Shown here piece after piece: positions 1-10,987 of a stretch of DNA of 64,000 bases. The stretch comes from Cryptomeria japonica. Taxonomy: Eukaryota > Streptophyta > Pinopsida > Cupressales > Cupressaceae. Each line of letters opens with the position of its first letter. The first letter of the stretch is position 1. The notes beneath the pieces are model-generated. The model was not told where the DNA came from. It made no database searches and saw only the letters and a list, made by a program, of their open reading frames with translations. The stretch spans positions 606,052,709 to 606,116,708 of the forward strand of contig NC_081413.1 in assembly GCF_030272615.1 (NCBI RefSeq). Direction: 5' to 3'. The position numbers and the translations under genes were made by a program.

Positions 1-1127
1 TTAGTTCTAGTTTTCATTTTAACACTATGTATGCTTTACTGGACATTGAATGTCCCCACACACTTTGGACTCACTTTTTGAAATCTATGAAGACCCTCAT
101 ATCTCTCCTTTTTTAGACTATCCTATAGTAGATTGTCTTATTCCCCTTACACATGCAGGTTTTATACCCTTTCATAATGATACTTTAGATGAGCTTGAGT
201 ATATTGTAGGTCTTGCATGTTTTGATGGATTAGAGGCTTGTCTTTATGTTCATACTCCTAACATTGAGATCCCATCTCAATCTTCATCTTTTTTAATTCT
301 CGATGACCTTAGCATTGGCACCATTGATTTAGTGTAGCAGAACATTGTTCTTCTATATACAACTACTTGAGATGCGTATGTTACAAACATATCATCCTTG
401 TTTGTGGAGTCTCATGTTACAAATCTAGAGGATTATTTTGAGGACATTCATATCATCTTTATTAATAACCTCATCAATGTTGACAACCCATGTTTATCAC
501 CCACTGAGCTTGTTCTTCATCAGTTTTCATAGAGTCTTGATTTGTCACCTCCTACATTGATTGGGCATTTATCTTATTGGTATGTGGCATCATCATCTTT
601 CATGGACATAGTGACATTTGAGCATTTTTTTTAGGCACAAAGTATTTGGATTTGGATTCCTACATCTTCTAGTTCATGGGAGTGGCTTCTCATATTTCTA
701 GTGGATTTGTTCCTTCCTAAGTGGAGAAATTTTGTTGGAAGGAAGTAAATCACGTTCTTTCTTCAGGCTCTCATCATTGACATAGGAGATACTTCTTTAT
801 TTGGGGGATTGATATCCTCAATATTTCTCTCTTATGGAAGGCTACAAATATTATTTATGTGACCAATTCAATACATGGGGACATTTGGAGTCCTTCATGC
901 TCAGTCACGTGTACTCTTTTTCATTTATTTTTCTCTCTTTTGGAGAGGATTTTTCTCCCACTGGATTTTTCTCCTTTTCTCTATTTGTGAGAGTTTCATT
1001 GCTTTGTACATGAGTACCTAATCAAGCCTTGTTGGGAACCATTCATGCTTGAATTTCGCATTCATCTTTATCTCTTTAGCTTAGATCCTTAAGTTAATTT
1101 TAAAGGGGGGAAGGAGGAGAAGGAGGG
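1..1127 (+). mobile_element. 3' internal part of decayed LTR element Y
   Basis: An open frame of 95 codons lies at 50-337 and continues in the same style past stops towards 640. It is rich in Asp, Leu and Pro and I recognise no domain. The stretch at 930-1000 (a 'ggagaggatttttctccc' block) resembles 62270-62320 at the far end of the window. The stretch ends in a purine-rich tract and an LTR start, so it is best read as the internal 3' end of an LTR element whose pol lies left of the window. The family is unassigned. Confidence 0.5.
1103..1127 (+). promoter_or_regulatory. Polypurine tract of element Y
   Basis: An uninterrupted G/A run immediately precedes a TGTTGG LTR start. This is the normal position of the plus-strand priming tract of an LTR retrotransposon. 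Confidence 0.6.
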
Positions 1128-1150
1128 TGTTGGATTAATTAGGTGATTAC
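1128..1150 (+). repeat. First 23 bp of Y LTR, left of element A
   Basis: It begins TGTTGGATTAATTAGG right after the polypurine tract and is broken at ATTAC by copia element A. The LTR resumes at 8438. Confidence 0.6.
1146..1150. repeat. Left target-site duplication of element A (ATTAC)
   Basis: The same five bases, ATTAC, occur at 8433-8437 directly after the 3' LTR. Confidence 0.85.
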
Positions 1151-2163
1151 TATTGGCATATGTGCAGAGTTTGATGACATGATAGGATTGTATGTTGTCA
1201 TTGATGTCAATATGCTGAAGTATGAACTGGTATATTGAAGGAAGCAAACTGGCAAGTGAACCGGTATGATGGTATGAACCAGTATATGCAAAAAGGTGAA
1301 CCGGTATGTTGGAAAATGAACCGGTATATGCAAAGCTTCTATCAGGGTTTCATTTGATATGACTATCGGTTGGTAGTTTCGGCTTCAAGGTTTCCGGTTG
1401 ATGCATTCCAAGTTTGTGTGATTCGACCAATGACATCCTATGATGAGTTAGCATTGAAATGAAGATTAGATCATGTTGCCACGTCAACTTTCTGCATGTG
1501 AAGAATATTCTTGAGGATCTTGCATGAAGAAGATTGATTCTATCTACCTCAGGAATGTGCAAAATCTTAGTAAATGGTAGAGAGCACGTGATCGGTTATC
1601 ATCTTCTAGAAGCGGTAAAGAATGAACAATGGAGAACGTCTTGAGATTTGTTTAAAATTGTTTTTCTATATTTAATATGTTTGAACAGTCGGGATTGGAC
1701 CAACTATATTGATAACCTAGATGCTTAGGGTTTTAGGTTTTGGCTACGGACCTAATTGTTGTCTATAAGGTCGATGATTATTTACATTTTGAAGTTGTTG
1801 GAAAATGAATGTGTGTGAAGTTATTCTTGCTAGACCGGAGAAGTGAGTAGATGGTATGAAGTATTCTTGCTAGACCGGAGAAGTTGATCTAGTGGTCATT
1901 ATATTTCTGATGTGTTATTTATTTGAGCATATGGGTGAAGTGGAAATGAGATGTTAGGTTTTGTGATGATCTAAGTGTTACCGGTTTATGACTTTTGCAG
2001 TCACTGTGTTTTACCAGTATTGCCTTGATTTAGATTGGTAATGTTGTTTACCAATTAGTGCAGTCTTTGCAGTTTAAGTTGTTAAAGAAGTTTTTGTCTA
2101 TTCTGATTCACCCCCCCCCCTCTCAGTATCTGCTAAGTATTTACTATTCATCATTATATATCA
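1151..2163 (+). repeat. 5' LTR of element A
   Basis: It aligns with 6954-8432 from 'ggcatatgtgca' to 'tcatca'. The first dinucleotide is TA rather than TG (TATTGGC against TGTTGGC). It is about 470 bp shorter than the 3' copy because one internal block is missing. At the deletion point a short unit ending 'tagaccggagaagt' is present twice (about 1818-1885). Confidence 0.9.
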
Positions 2164-2165
2164 AT

Positions 2166-2177
2166 TGGTATCAGAGC
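2166..2177 (+). promoter_or_regulatory. Primer binding site of A (initiator tRNA-Met type)
   Basis: TGGTATCAGAGC starts two bases after the LTR end and is complementary to the 3' end of plant initiator tRNA-Met. Confidence 0.93.
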
Positions 2178-2234
2178 CTCCTACGGGTCCTTTGTGTTAT
2201 AAGCTTAACCGCTTGAGGAAAATATCCTATTCTA

Positions 2235-3170
2235 ATGATGAAGAGGGAAGGTTCTAAGCTAAACAGAGATAACTTTAAGATATGGAAGGACAGAATGAAG
2301 ATCTACATTAAAAGCATGGGTGTTGAACACTAGAACTATGTTGAGAATACTTATGTTGTCCCTACCGGTACACTCACCGATGATCAAAGAAGAGAAATTC
2401 AGGAGAATGGGCAATTCATGGAACCTCTTATCAACAGTCTATCTAATATTGAGTTTATAGATGTTCAGGATAAAGATAATCTCAAATATGTATGGGATAC
2501 TCTGGAGACAATCTATGGTGGTGATGAGCATGTGAAGAAAACTAAGGAAGAAAAACTTAGAGGAAAGTTTGAAGACATGTGGATGGTTGAAGGAGAGACC
2601 ATTCAACAATATGGGATAAGAATTAAAACTGTTATTGGAGACATCAAGAGTGCAAGAGGTACAATGGATGATTCCATCATTGTTAGCAAAGTTTTGAGAA
2701 CCTTATTTCTAATCTATGCAATTAGGGTTGGCGCTATTCAGGAGTTGAGATCTATTGACAAGACAAAGGTATCCCTTGATTCTATCATTTCTAAGTTGAC
2801 CGCATATGAGCTAAATAGTTATGATGGTAGTGTTCAGAAGACTGAATCAGCCTTTAGAGAATCTGTTGCACTATCTAGAAAGGGAAAAGAGGTTAGTACC
2901 AGTTGTGAGCCTAGACAAAGCAGGGATATGGATGATGAGGAGATCCTGATGGAGTTTGAAGCTCTTCTTGCCAAGAGACTTCCTGAGGGAACTGGAAAAT
3001 ACAAAGGTAAGCTCCCTTTGAAATGTTTTTCTTGTAATAGGATAGGACACATTGTTGTCAATCATCCCAACAATGATAATAAGGACAAACCGGAGAAGTT
3101 TAAAATGATCAAAGGAGGAAATAGGAGAAAATTTCTTGTTGCAATTGATGAAGGTGTCACTGATGATTAA
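2235..3170 (+). pseudogene. gag: A gag polyprotein, interrupted
   Basis: It encodes the copia capsid/nucleocapsid precursor that packages element RNA into cytoplasmic particles. The start at 2235 (MMKREGSKLNR) is the first Met after the primer site. The frame carries a stop near 2330 and reopens at 2418, running 250 codons with the UBN2-type helical gag pattern (WDTLETIYGGDEHVKK, ELRSIDKTKVSLDSIISKL). A zinc knuckle follows at 3023-3070 but reads C-X2-C-X4-H-X4-H, with His in place of the last Cys. The frame ends at a TAA before the protease region. Confidence 0.85.
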
Positions 3171-5012
3171 TAAAAAGATGAAGAAAGCAAAGACATAGTG
3201 TTTGTAGCTGTTAAGGAAGATGTGTCAGACAAGAAGGCTCTTGTCTCCCGCTTTGATCATTCTAATGAGTGGATTAGTGACAGTGGTTGTTCTCACCACA
3301 TGACTGGTGACCGGAGAAAGTTTCTGTCTCTGGAAGAGTGTGATGGAGGTGTAGTCTGATTTGGTAATGATGCACCATGTATGGTAAAAGGCAAAGGGCC
3401 CATCTCTCTAAATGGAAAAAGTAGTGTTGATAATGTGTATTGGGTAGAAGGTCTCAGACATAACCTTTTGAGTGTTGCCTAGCTGAATGATAAAGGACTC
3501 ACTCTGGAATTCAAAAATGGAGTGTGCAAAATAAAAGGAAAGAGTGGTGAACTGATGGCCATCAGTATGCAGACCAAAGGTAACTTATTTCAGCTAAATA
3601 CAAATATCAGTCAATGTCTAATGGCTAAGTTTGATGATAGTTGGATATGGCATAGGAGACTCTGCCATGTAAATTTTGATAACATTGTGAAGGTTAGTAA
3701 GATCGAGGCAGTTAGAGGATTGCTTGTGCTGAACAAACTAGAGAATCCTTTGTGTAGAGAATGTCAATAGGGGAAAATGTCTTCCCCAACCTTCAAAGGT
3801 AAATCACTCACAACAGATAATTTACTTGATCCTGTGCATATTGATTTGTGTGGTCCTATGAAAACTAGGAGTGTTCAGGGAGATAGGTACTTTATGATTC
3901 TTACTTATGATTGCTCAAGAATGATGTGGCTCACATTCTTGAAAGACAAGTATGAAGCTTTTGGAAAGTTTAAAGCCTTCAGAGCACTAGTTGAAAAGGA
4001 AAGTGGTAAGAGAATCAAATGCCTTAGACCCGACCAAGGAGGTGAGTTCACTTCTGGAGAATTCAATAAGTAATGTGAAGAGGATGGCATGAAGAGGCAA
4101 TTGTCTACCCCCTAGACTCCACAGCAGAAAGGAACAACCAGACTATAGTTGAAGCAGCCAGGATGATGTTGATTCAAGGTAAGGTTGTTCACACTTTTTG
4201 GAGAGAAGCGGTGAGCACTACAATCTACACTATGAACTAGGTACTCATCAAGAAAGGTAAGGATAAAACTCCTTATGAGTATTGGACTGGTAAGCCTCCA
4301 GTAGTAAGATACTTTAGAGTGTTTGGTAGCAAGTGTTATATCAAGAGAAGTGAATATTAGAGCAAGTTTGATGCAAAATGTGATGAAGGAATATTCCTAG
4401 GGTATTCCACCAAGAGCAAATATCTCAAGTGTTTTAATAATAGAACTCAGAGAATTGTTGAAAGTATCAATGTTAGAATTAATGAGACTGCTGAGAAACT
4501 TGAGGAAACCAGCAGTGAGCAAGCGGTAGATGAACTGGATGTAAACTTCTGGGAACCGATTGCAAAACAACCAAGTACAAGTAACAATGCTCCTACACTA
4601 GTAGATGCTGATGTAGATGAAGATGAAGGTGAGGATGAAGAGGAAAAGCAAGAGGAATCAATCAAGATCATTCCTAGGTATGTAAAATTGCATCATGATC
4701 CAAAGCAGATCATAAGAGATAAGGATGCAGGAATTCTTACAAGAAGAAAGGTCAAAGAAATTTCTTGCATGATTTCTGAATTTGAGCCCAAAACATTTAA
4801 AGAGACACACAAATATGAAGACTAGATTAAGGCTATGGAAGAGGAACTTGACCAGATAGAAAAGAATGGTACATGGTCTTTGGTACCCAGACCTGAGCAT
4901 AAAAATGTTATTGACACCAAATGGGTTTATACAAACAAGATTAATGAAGATGACATAGTGGTAAGAAACAAAGCAAGATTGGTAAGTAAGGGATATGCTC
5001 AAGAAGAAGGAG

Positions 5013-5020
5013 AAGACTAT
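5013..5020. repeat. Left target duplication of the 373-bp insert
   Basis: AAGACTAT here equals 5394-5401. Removing the insert and one copy restores a continuous RT frame. Confidence 0.8.
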
Positions 5021-5393
5021 TGGAGTTGAGAAAATACAACACAACAAGAGCCCAAATGATCTTTGCAAGTTGAAAAACCTGTTACAAGGAGAAGCAAGGA
5101 AGCAAATCACAGAAGAAACAAATACACAAAAAACATGCTCAAAAAGAGAGAGCTCAATATTCACAAAAATGTGTAATGTAATAATACTTCTTCTTACAAT
5201 GAAAAGAATGAACTCAACCTTTAATAGGTCAAGAAACCCTGAAAAGGAAAACCTAGGTTTGCACATAATAATTAATAAAAAAATTAATTATTATGCACCT
5301 AAAGTTAGCTTAAGTGTAAAAGAGATAAAGGGAACTTAAATAATTAAACAAATATTGTTTAATTAATCAAGTAAATACCTGAATAATCTAACA
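5021..5393 (-). mobile_element. 373-bp insertion in A's RT, solo-LTR-like
   Basis: The RT reading frame breaks at GEDY and resumes with GETFAPV after exactly this segment. The 8-bp sequence AAGACTAT flanks it on both sides (5013-5020, 5394-5401). On the minus strand it starts TGTTAGATTATT and ends CAACTCCA, which looks like a TG...CA LTR with a 'tattaaagg' TATA-like box. An 8-bp duplication is longer than the usual 5 bp for LTR elements, and no hAT-type terminal repeat is visible. An A/T palindrome ('cataataattaat' with its complement) lies at 5259-5293. Confidence 0.65.
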
Positions 5394-5401
5394 AAGACTA
5401 T
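5394..5401. repeat. Right target duplication of the 373-bp insert
   Basis: It matches 5013-5020 in all eight bases. Confidence 0.8.
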
Positions 5402-6697
5402 GGAGAAACCTTTGCTCCAGTAACTAGATTAGAAGGTGTTCAAATGCTACTTGCATTTGCAGCCTTCAAAGGATTCAAAGTGTATCTGATGGATGTAAAA
5501 TCTGCATTCCTGAATGGAATACTTGAAGAGGAAGTGTATATAGAGAAACCAGATGGGTTTGCCCTATCAGAAGACAATGATATGGTATGTAGGCTACAAA
5601 AAGCCTTGTATGGATTCAAGCAAGCACCTAGAGCATGGTATGAATGTTTACACTCCCATCATGTTAAGATTGGATTTGAAAGAACAAGTGAAGATAGAAA
5701 TATCTATCTGAATTTAGGAGATCAGATTCTGATCTGTGAAGTGTTTTTTGATGACATAATTTTTGGTGGAGATGACAAGATGAGCCATGTGTTTGCAGAT
5801 GAGATGAAGAAGGAATTTGAGATGTCACTAATCGGAGAGATTAAGTTCTTCATTGGACTACAGATTCAACAAATGAAAGATGGTATCTTTATCACTCAGT
5901 CCAAGTATTTCAAAGAGGTGTTGAAGACCTTTGGCATGGAAGACAACAAACCGGTTGGTACACCTATGATGATTGGTTGTAAATTGTCAAAAGAAGATGA
6001 CTCAGCATTGGTGAATGAGAAGGAATACCGGTCAATGATTGGTAAGTTGAACTATGTAGTACACAGTAGACCGGACATAGCACATGCAGTGGGCATTGCT
6101 GCATGTTTTTAGAAAAGTCCAAAAGAATCCCACTTGGTAGCAGTCAAGCAAATTCTTTGCTATCTGAAGGGCACTATAGATTATGGATTGTGATATCCAC
6201 ACAATAATGATTTCACTCTCAAAGTATTTATTGAAGCCGATTGGGCTAGTAATGTGGATGACCGGAAGAGCACAACTGGTGGTGCATTATTTCTCAGTGG
6301 TAGACTAGTCTCATGGATGAGAAAAAAGCAGAGTTGTATCTCTCAGTCTATAGCAGAAGCAGAATATGTAGCAGCATTTATGAACTGCACCCAGACAATT
6401 TGGATGAAGCATATATTAAGAGGTTTCAAAGTCCTTGTATCTGAACCAGTGAGTATATTATGTGACAACACAAGTGCAATTAATATTTCCAAGAATCCAG
6501 TATTGCATGCTAGAACCAAGCACTTCGAGCTCAAGTATCATTTCTTGAGGGAGAAAGTTCAGAACAAAGAGATTGTATTAGAACATGTTTCCAGTAAGGA
6601 GCAATTAGCAGATATATTCACCAAGCCTCTACCAAAGGCTACATTTACCTATTTAAGAGGTGAATTAGGGGTGCTACCCCTTCAAGAGGTGAAGTAA

Positions 6698-6940
6698 AGG
6701 TATGTGCTCCTCATCAGTCAGGTATTGCATTGTCAAATCTTTTCAGGATTGATGTGTTGAAGGATGCTACTCCTCAGGGGGAGCAACATAAAGGAACATG
6801 GATGTTTGTGCTTCCACTTTGGCATTGTTATCAAAGGGGGAGAAGATGTGAAGCAGAGAAGATATCTACAGTTTTGAAGACATATTATATGGAAGAAGAT
6901 GTAAAGATGTAGAGATATCTTTGTGTATTGCCATCAATGC
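6698..6940 (+). other. A 3' untranslated stretch with two extra PPT-like tracts
   Basis: No domain is visible. Two G5 tracts, tcagggggag (6774-6783) and tcaaagggggaga (6831-6843), precede the true polypurine tract. The same arrangement occurs in C and D. Confidence 0.6.
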
Positions 6941-6953
6941 CAAAGGGGGAGAT
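6941..6953 (+). promoter_or_regulatory. Polypurine tract of A
   Basis: CAAAGGGGGAGAT abuts the 3' LTR start TGTTGGC. The preceding TTGCCATCAATG pairs imperfectly with 7002-7014 inside the LTR. Confidence 0.9.
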
Positions 6954-8432
6954 TGTTGGCATATGTGCAAAGTTTGATGACATGATAGGATTGTATGTTG
7001 TCATTGATGTCAATATGCTGAAGTATGAACCAGCATATTGAAGGAAGCAAACTAGCAAGTGAATCGGTATATGCAAAAAGGTGAACCTGTATGTTGGAAT
7101 GTGAACAGGTATATGCAAATCTTGTATCAGGGTTTCATTTGATATGACTACTGGTTGGTAGTCCCGGCTTCACGGTTTCTGGTTGATGCATTCCAAGTTT
7201 GTGTGATTTGACCAACGATATCCTATGATGAGTTAGCATTGAAATGAAGATTAGATGACCACGTCAACTTTGTGTGCGTGAAGGATCTCCTTGAGGATCT
7301 TTCATGAAGAAGATTGATTCTATCTACCTCGGGAATGTATAAAATCTTAGTAAACGATGGAGAGCGTGTGATGGGTTATCAGCTTCCAGAAGCAGTGAAG
7401 AACGAACGATGGAGAACGTCTCGAGATTTGTTCAAAATTGTTTTACTCTATGTAATATGTTTGAATGGTTAGGATTGGACCGATTTTATTGATAACCTAG
7501 ATGCTTAGGGTTTTAGGTTTTGGCTATTGACCTAATTGTTGTCTATAAGGTCGATGATAATTTACATTTTGAAGTTGTTGGCAAATGAATGTGTGTGAAG
7601 TGATTCTTGCCAGACCGGAGAAGTGAGTAGAGATACCTGTAGAGTGTAATTGCTGATGTAAAGAAACTGAAGTGGATCTTCCTTGGCATTAAGTGTTGTT
7701 ATCAGATCAATGTATTACCTGTTCACTTCTAACCATTTCAGCAGTTGGAAAATCCCTTTACCGGGTAGCTTTAACAGGCTTTTTGTAAATCCTTTAACAA
7801 GATGACTCAAAATCATTGAGTTCTTTAAAATCCTTTGACAAGGTAACCTTTAATAGGGTTTTAACCTCTAACCAGGTATTTAGCCATCCCTTAACCGGGT
7901 AATCCCTAACAAGATCAGTTCCTAGTAGAACCTAATGTAAAGTCTTTAACCAGATTAGGCTCGTAACAAAGTGGACTTCAAAAGAGTTCAAGAACAAATT
8001 GTGGGTATTCGTCTCCGTCATGGTTTTTCCCAGTTGGGTTTCCACATGAAAAATTAGTGTGTTATGTGTGATGCTTTTTCATGTGATGTTTTAGTGTTTT
8101 CTGTTAAGCGGTAATGCAAGTTGATCTAGTGGTCATTATATTTCTGATGTATTACTTGTTTGACCATATGGGTGAAGTGGAAATGAGATATTAGGTTTTG
8201 TGATGATCTAAGTGTTACCGGTTTATGACTTTTATAGTCACTGTGTTTTACCAGTTTATGACTTTTACAGTCACTGTGTTTTACCGGTATTGCCTTGATT
8301 TAGATCGGTGATGATGTTTACCAGTTAGTGTAGCCTTTGCAATTTAAGTTGTTAAATAAGTTTTTGTCTATACTAATTCAACCCCCCCCTCTCAGTATCT
8401 GTTGAGTATTTATTGTTCATCATTATTCATCA
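6954..8432 (+). repeat. 3' LTR of element A
   Basis: It is a full-length LTR, TGTTGGC...CATCA, of 1,479 bp. It keeps the block at about 7640-8110 that the 5' copy lacks, including degenerate 'tttaacNgggta' units (7747-7945). It ends with the C-tract motif ctgattca-C(n)-tctcag common to most copia-type LTRs here, slightly altered. Confidence 0.9.
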
Positions 8433-8437
8433 ATTAC
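8433..8437. repeat. Right target-site duplication of element A (ATTAC)
   Basis: It matches 1146-1150 exactly and fixes both element boundaries. Confidence 0.85.
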
Positions 8438-8740
8438 CTAGTTATTTAATTAATTAGGTGCTTTAATTACTTTATTCACAAGCTAAAATTAGGTGTTTTT
8501 TTATCTTTTATAACATTAGGCTAATAATTGATTGAGTTCGCTTAGTTGAGGTAATGTTAGTTTCCTAATTTTAGATTAGATTTCTCTTGCTTTCTATAAA
8601 GCAAGTCATTCATTCATTAAAATTTATCAAATTCATTTACAAGTTAATCTACATATCAGATTCTTCTTTGAATCAATTCTCTCTCATATTTGCATAACAT
8701 TAATTATGACTTCTTCTCTTCAGATGTGACAAGAATTTTT
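8438..8740 (+). repeat. Remainder of Y LTR, right of element A
   Basis: This AT-rich sequence continues the LTR that started at 1128. It has a TATA-like 'tttctataaagc' near 8590 and a T-rich leader-like stretch after it. I could not fix the 3' end; 8740 is approximate. It may also have served as the 5' LTR of X, but no primer site was seen after it. Confidence 0.4.
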
Positions 8741-9800
8741 CTTGCAAGTGATTCATGGGCTTATTGGGGTGATTATTGAGATGATCGTACTTTGTGTGGC
8801 ATCAAACTTTGGGTTGAGGCTTTATTTTTTTATGTTGGTGTACCTTTTTCTAGGGTCTTTATTGGTAGTGTTCAATGTTCACTATACAGTTGTTGGGTGG
8901 TATAATTTTGACATTCGCCCTAATAGTCATGCAAACTATTATTACCACTAGTATTACTTTTTATCCAGTGCCTTACAACATTAGGTAATCATTCTTGATG
9001 ACCTATCTAACCTTTTTTATCGCAGTTCAACCTTTGATTTGATTGCATTTGGTTTGACCGCTTGCTACTTGCTTCATAACCATATGAACCCCTATGTATA
9101 AGCTTATCCTGCCATATCCACCATTTGCCATTTTCCCAATCAGTGGGCCTTGCTAATATCAACAACCAATCAAGTTATTTGCTTGATTTTTAGCCCCCAA
9201 GGGCTTTTTTCTTTTTTTGGAAATGATGGTCATATCAACAACCAGAGGCCAATCAGCTTACAACTTAATTTGACCCCCATTTTTAATTAGGCTCCATATA
9301 AGTGATTCTTTCCATGTAGCATATCTCGAGCATACAAAGTTGGAATTTTGCAATCCATATGATTCTACCAAATTCATAGTGGTGTAGGTCAATATCCCTA
9401 ATTTTGTTGTTTATTGGTATTTTTGCACCTTGAAGTCTAACCTTATTTTTGGACTCTTGAGCTCATAGATTTTTGCCACAATGTTTGATTTTTGTCATTC
9501 TTGTAGTGTTGGAAAGGGTTTTTGGAGCTCTATCACTCGGTCCATGCATTTTTTTCCAAATTAAACACCAGGTATTATCTAGTAAGTGTTTTCATTTTGG
9601 GGTATTTGCTTGATAGCTTGGACATCCTAACACTTTTCAAGGTACAATTTGTCTGGGGGGCTTCATTTTCAGTTCTCGATCACATTCAAAAAGTTTATGA
9701 TCAGTTTCTATTAGTATTTTGCTATTTTTCTCAATTTTTTACATGGTTGATTCAAGATTTCAGGTTCTCACTCCTCATAATTATCACACATAGAAAGTGA
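8741..9800 (+). other. No clear gene between Y LTR and X gag
   Basis: A 69-codon frame at 8742-8951 and a 92-codon frame at 9522-9800 are hydrophobic and match nothing I recognise. No primer site or LTR end could be placed. It probably belongs to the leader or LTR of X. Confidence 0.3.
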
Positions 9801-9859
9801 TGATGCAAAAATTTATTTGGTTTAAGGGATTATGGTCTACACTGAATGAACAACAAGTT
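9801..9859 (+). pseudogene. gag: X gag N-terminus, cut by element D
   Basis: The frame MMQKFIWFKGLWSTLNEQQ runs straight into the D insertion point. With one copy of the duplication removed, the frame continues as ATFAKEYEMFSHR at 59114, so these are two halves of one copia gag about 49 kb apart. Confidence 0.75.
9855..9859. repeat. Left target duplication of D (AAGTT)
   Basis: It pairs with AAGCT at 59114-59118, with one substitution. Frame continuity of X gag across the site supports it. Confidence 0.7.
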
Positions 9860-10985
9860 TGTTGGCAAGAGACATTGCATAGGTCATCCAGTGTTTTCAT
9901 TGATGGCAACCCAAGTCTATAATCCCATCCACACTGTGTGATTTTCTCGTACCAAAATTCAGATTGAAGACTGGTTCAAGTCCGACAAGCCTAGAACCGA
10001 GCATCCGATAGAGTTCAATATTTTGGTTGGAATTTCTTTTTTGGTTACTAGTTTGTGTTGCGCATCTAAAGAAAGGTAGATAGATTCTCAAACTGCCCTT
10101 ATTCCAAAGTTTTGGTCTTCGGTGGTGATTGGTGTGCATAGTACAAGTTTTTGAGTACCGATTTTTGGTCTGCCAATGAGTATCAAGCCGACTTCAATAG
10201 TTGATCATTGTGTGGAATCGATAAAGCAGTTTTGGTGATTGATTTTGTGTTCTAGGATGTTTTGCTGATATTTGGGAAGCATGTGGACAATTATTTTTGA
10301 TCCACATAAGCATTAGAGTTCAAATTCAGCCCAAAGTGTGTACACATTCCATTATATGTTAAGTTTTCTTGAGCCAACATATAGTTGAATTAATTTCTTG
10401 TTGCGGATATATAAGATCAATTGTAATGATCATTTTGGACATCGATATGTATGAAAAAGGTATTGGTGATTGTTTGTGTGTAGTTTCAGGTGCATAGGTC
10501 AGAGATTGATGCTTCATTTTATAGCAGAACAATATAACATAACAGGATAAGACAGAGTATGAAAAGTGTGCTTAATGTGCTTAACTGGAACTATGATCAA
10601 GCATTTGTAGATGCTACTCTTTAGTTCAAAAACTTCAGTAATCTGTTGTAATTGATTTTTAAGGCAGTGAGCCTTCCCGAGGTTGCAACCCTTCTTGTTT
10701 TGAGTAGTGAGCTATAGAAAGTGTTCCTAGATGCATGTGCATTCCCATTGTAAAACTTATATTCGAGTATACTCATCTTGTGGGTCTCATCCCCACCATG
10801 GTTTTTCCCTTAACCAAGTTTTCCACGTATAAAATATGTGTTATGGTGTTGTGATTGATTGCTTTGTGTTATTGCAACTTTCTTTTGGTTCAATGTATTA
10901 AGTGGTTGAAAGAACATATTAGAGTTAAAATTTACAGAACACTGATTCACCCCCACCCCCCTCTTAGTGTTCCTTGATTCCAACA
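9860..10985 (+). repeat. 5' LTR of D
   Basis: It starts TGTTGGCAAGAG and ends TTGATTCCAACA, and aligns with 58146-59113. It contains CATTGATGGCAAC near its start and the C-tract motif ctgattcac...cttag at its end. Confidence 0.88.
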
Positions 10986-10987
10986 AT

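Larger units (their letters stand above)
3171..6697 (+). pseudogene. pol: A pol polyprotein (PR-INT-RT-RH), decayed
   Basis: Domains run in copia order. The protease has DSGCSHHMTG at about 3280. The gag-pre-integrase motif WHRRLCHVNF is near 3650. The integrase core has HIDLCGP near 3840 and PDQGGEF near 4030. A frame break near 4120 removes the segment that should hold the catalytic Glu. RT begins near 4835, is interrupted by an insertion at 5021-5393, and resumes with MDVKSAFLNG and ALYGFKQAPRAWY. The catalytic box reads FFDDIIF. RNase H has DDRKSTTGGALFL and ends with DIFTKPLPK. In-frame stops occur near 3358, 3480, 3768, 4072, 6112 and 6192. The integrase and the split RT cannot be functional. 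Confidence 0.9.
1151..8432 (+). mobile_element. Ty1/copia element A, complete but defective
   Basis: Two direct LTRs (1151-2163, 6954-8432) flank a primer site, gag, protease, integrase, RT and RNase H in copia order, with a polypurine tract at 6941-6953. A 5-bp duplication ATTAC bounds it. The domain order and primer site place it in Ty1/copia; the gag-pre-integrase and RT style look Tork-like. Multiple stops, a small deletion in integrase and a 373-bp insertion in RT make it non-functional. The two LTRs differ clearly by eye, so the insertion is not recent. Confidence 0.92.

Noticed and set aside
2108-2125. C homopolymer as a sequencing artefact
   Set aside because: The tract recurs at the same place in about ten LTRs with conserved flanks, so the motif is real, though individual lengths may be inaccurate.
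4658-5266. A 202-codon minus-strand frame across A's RT region
   Set aside because: It lies opposite a clear copia RT, is Phe/Cys/Leu-rich and spans the boundary of the 373-bp insertion. It is a shadow frame.
8742-8951. Small membrane-like protein
   Set aside because: Hydrophobic 69-codon frame in AT-rich DNA without a neighbouring gene, homologue known to me or regulatory context.
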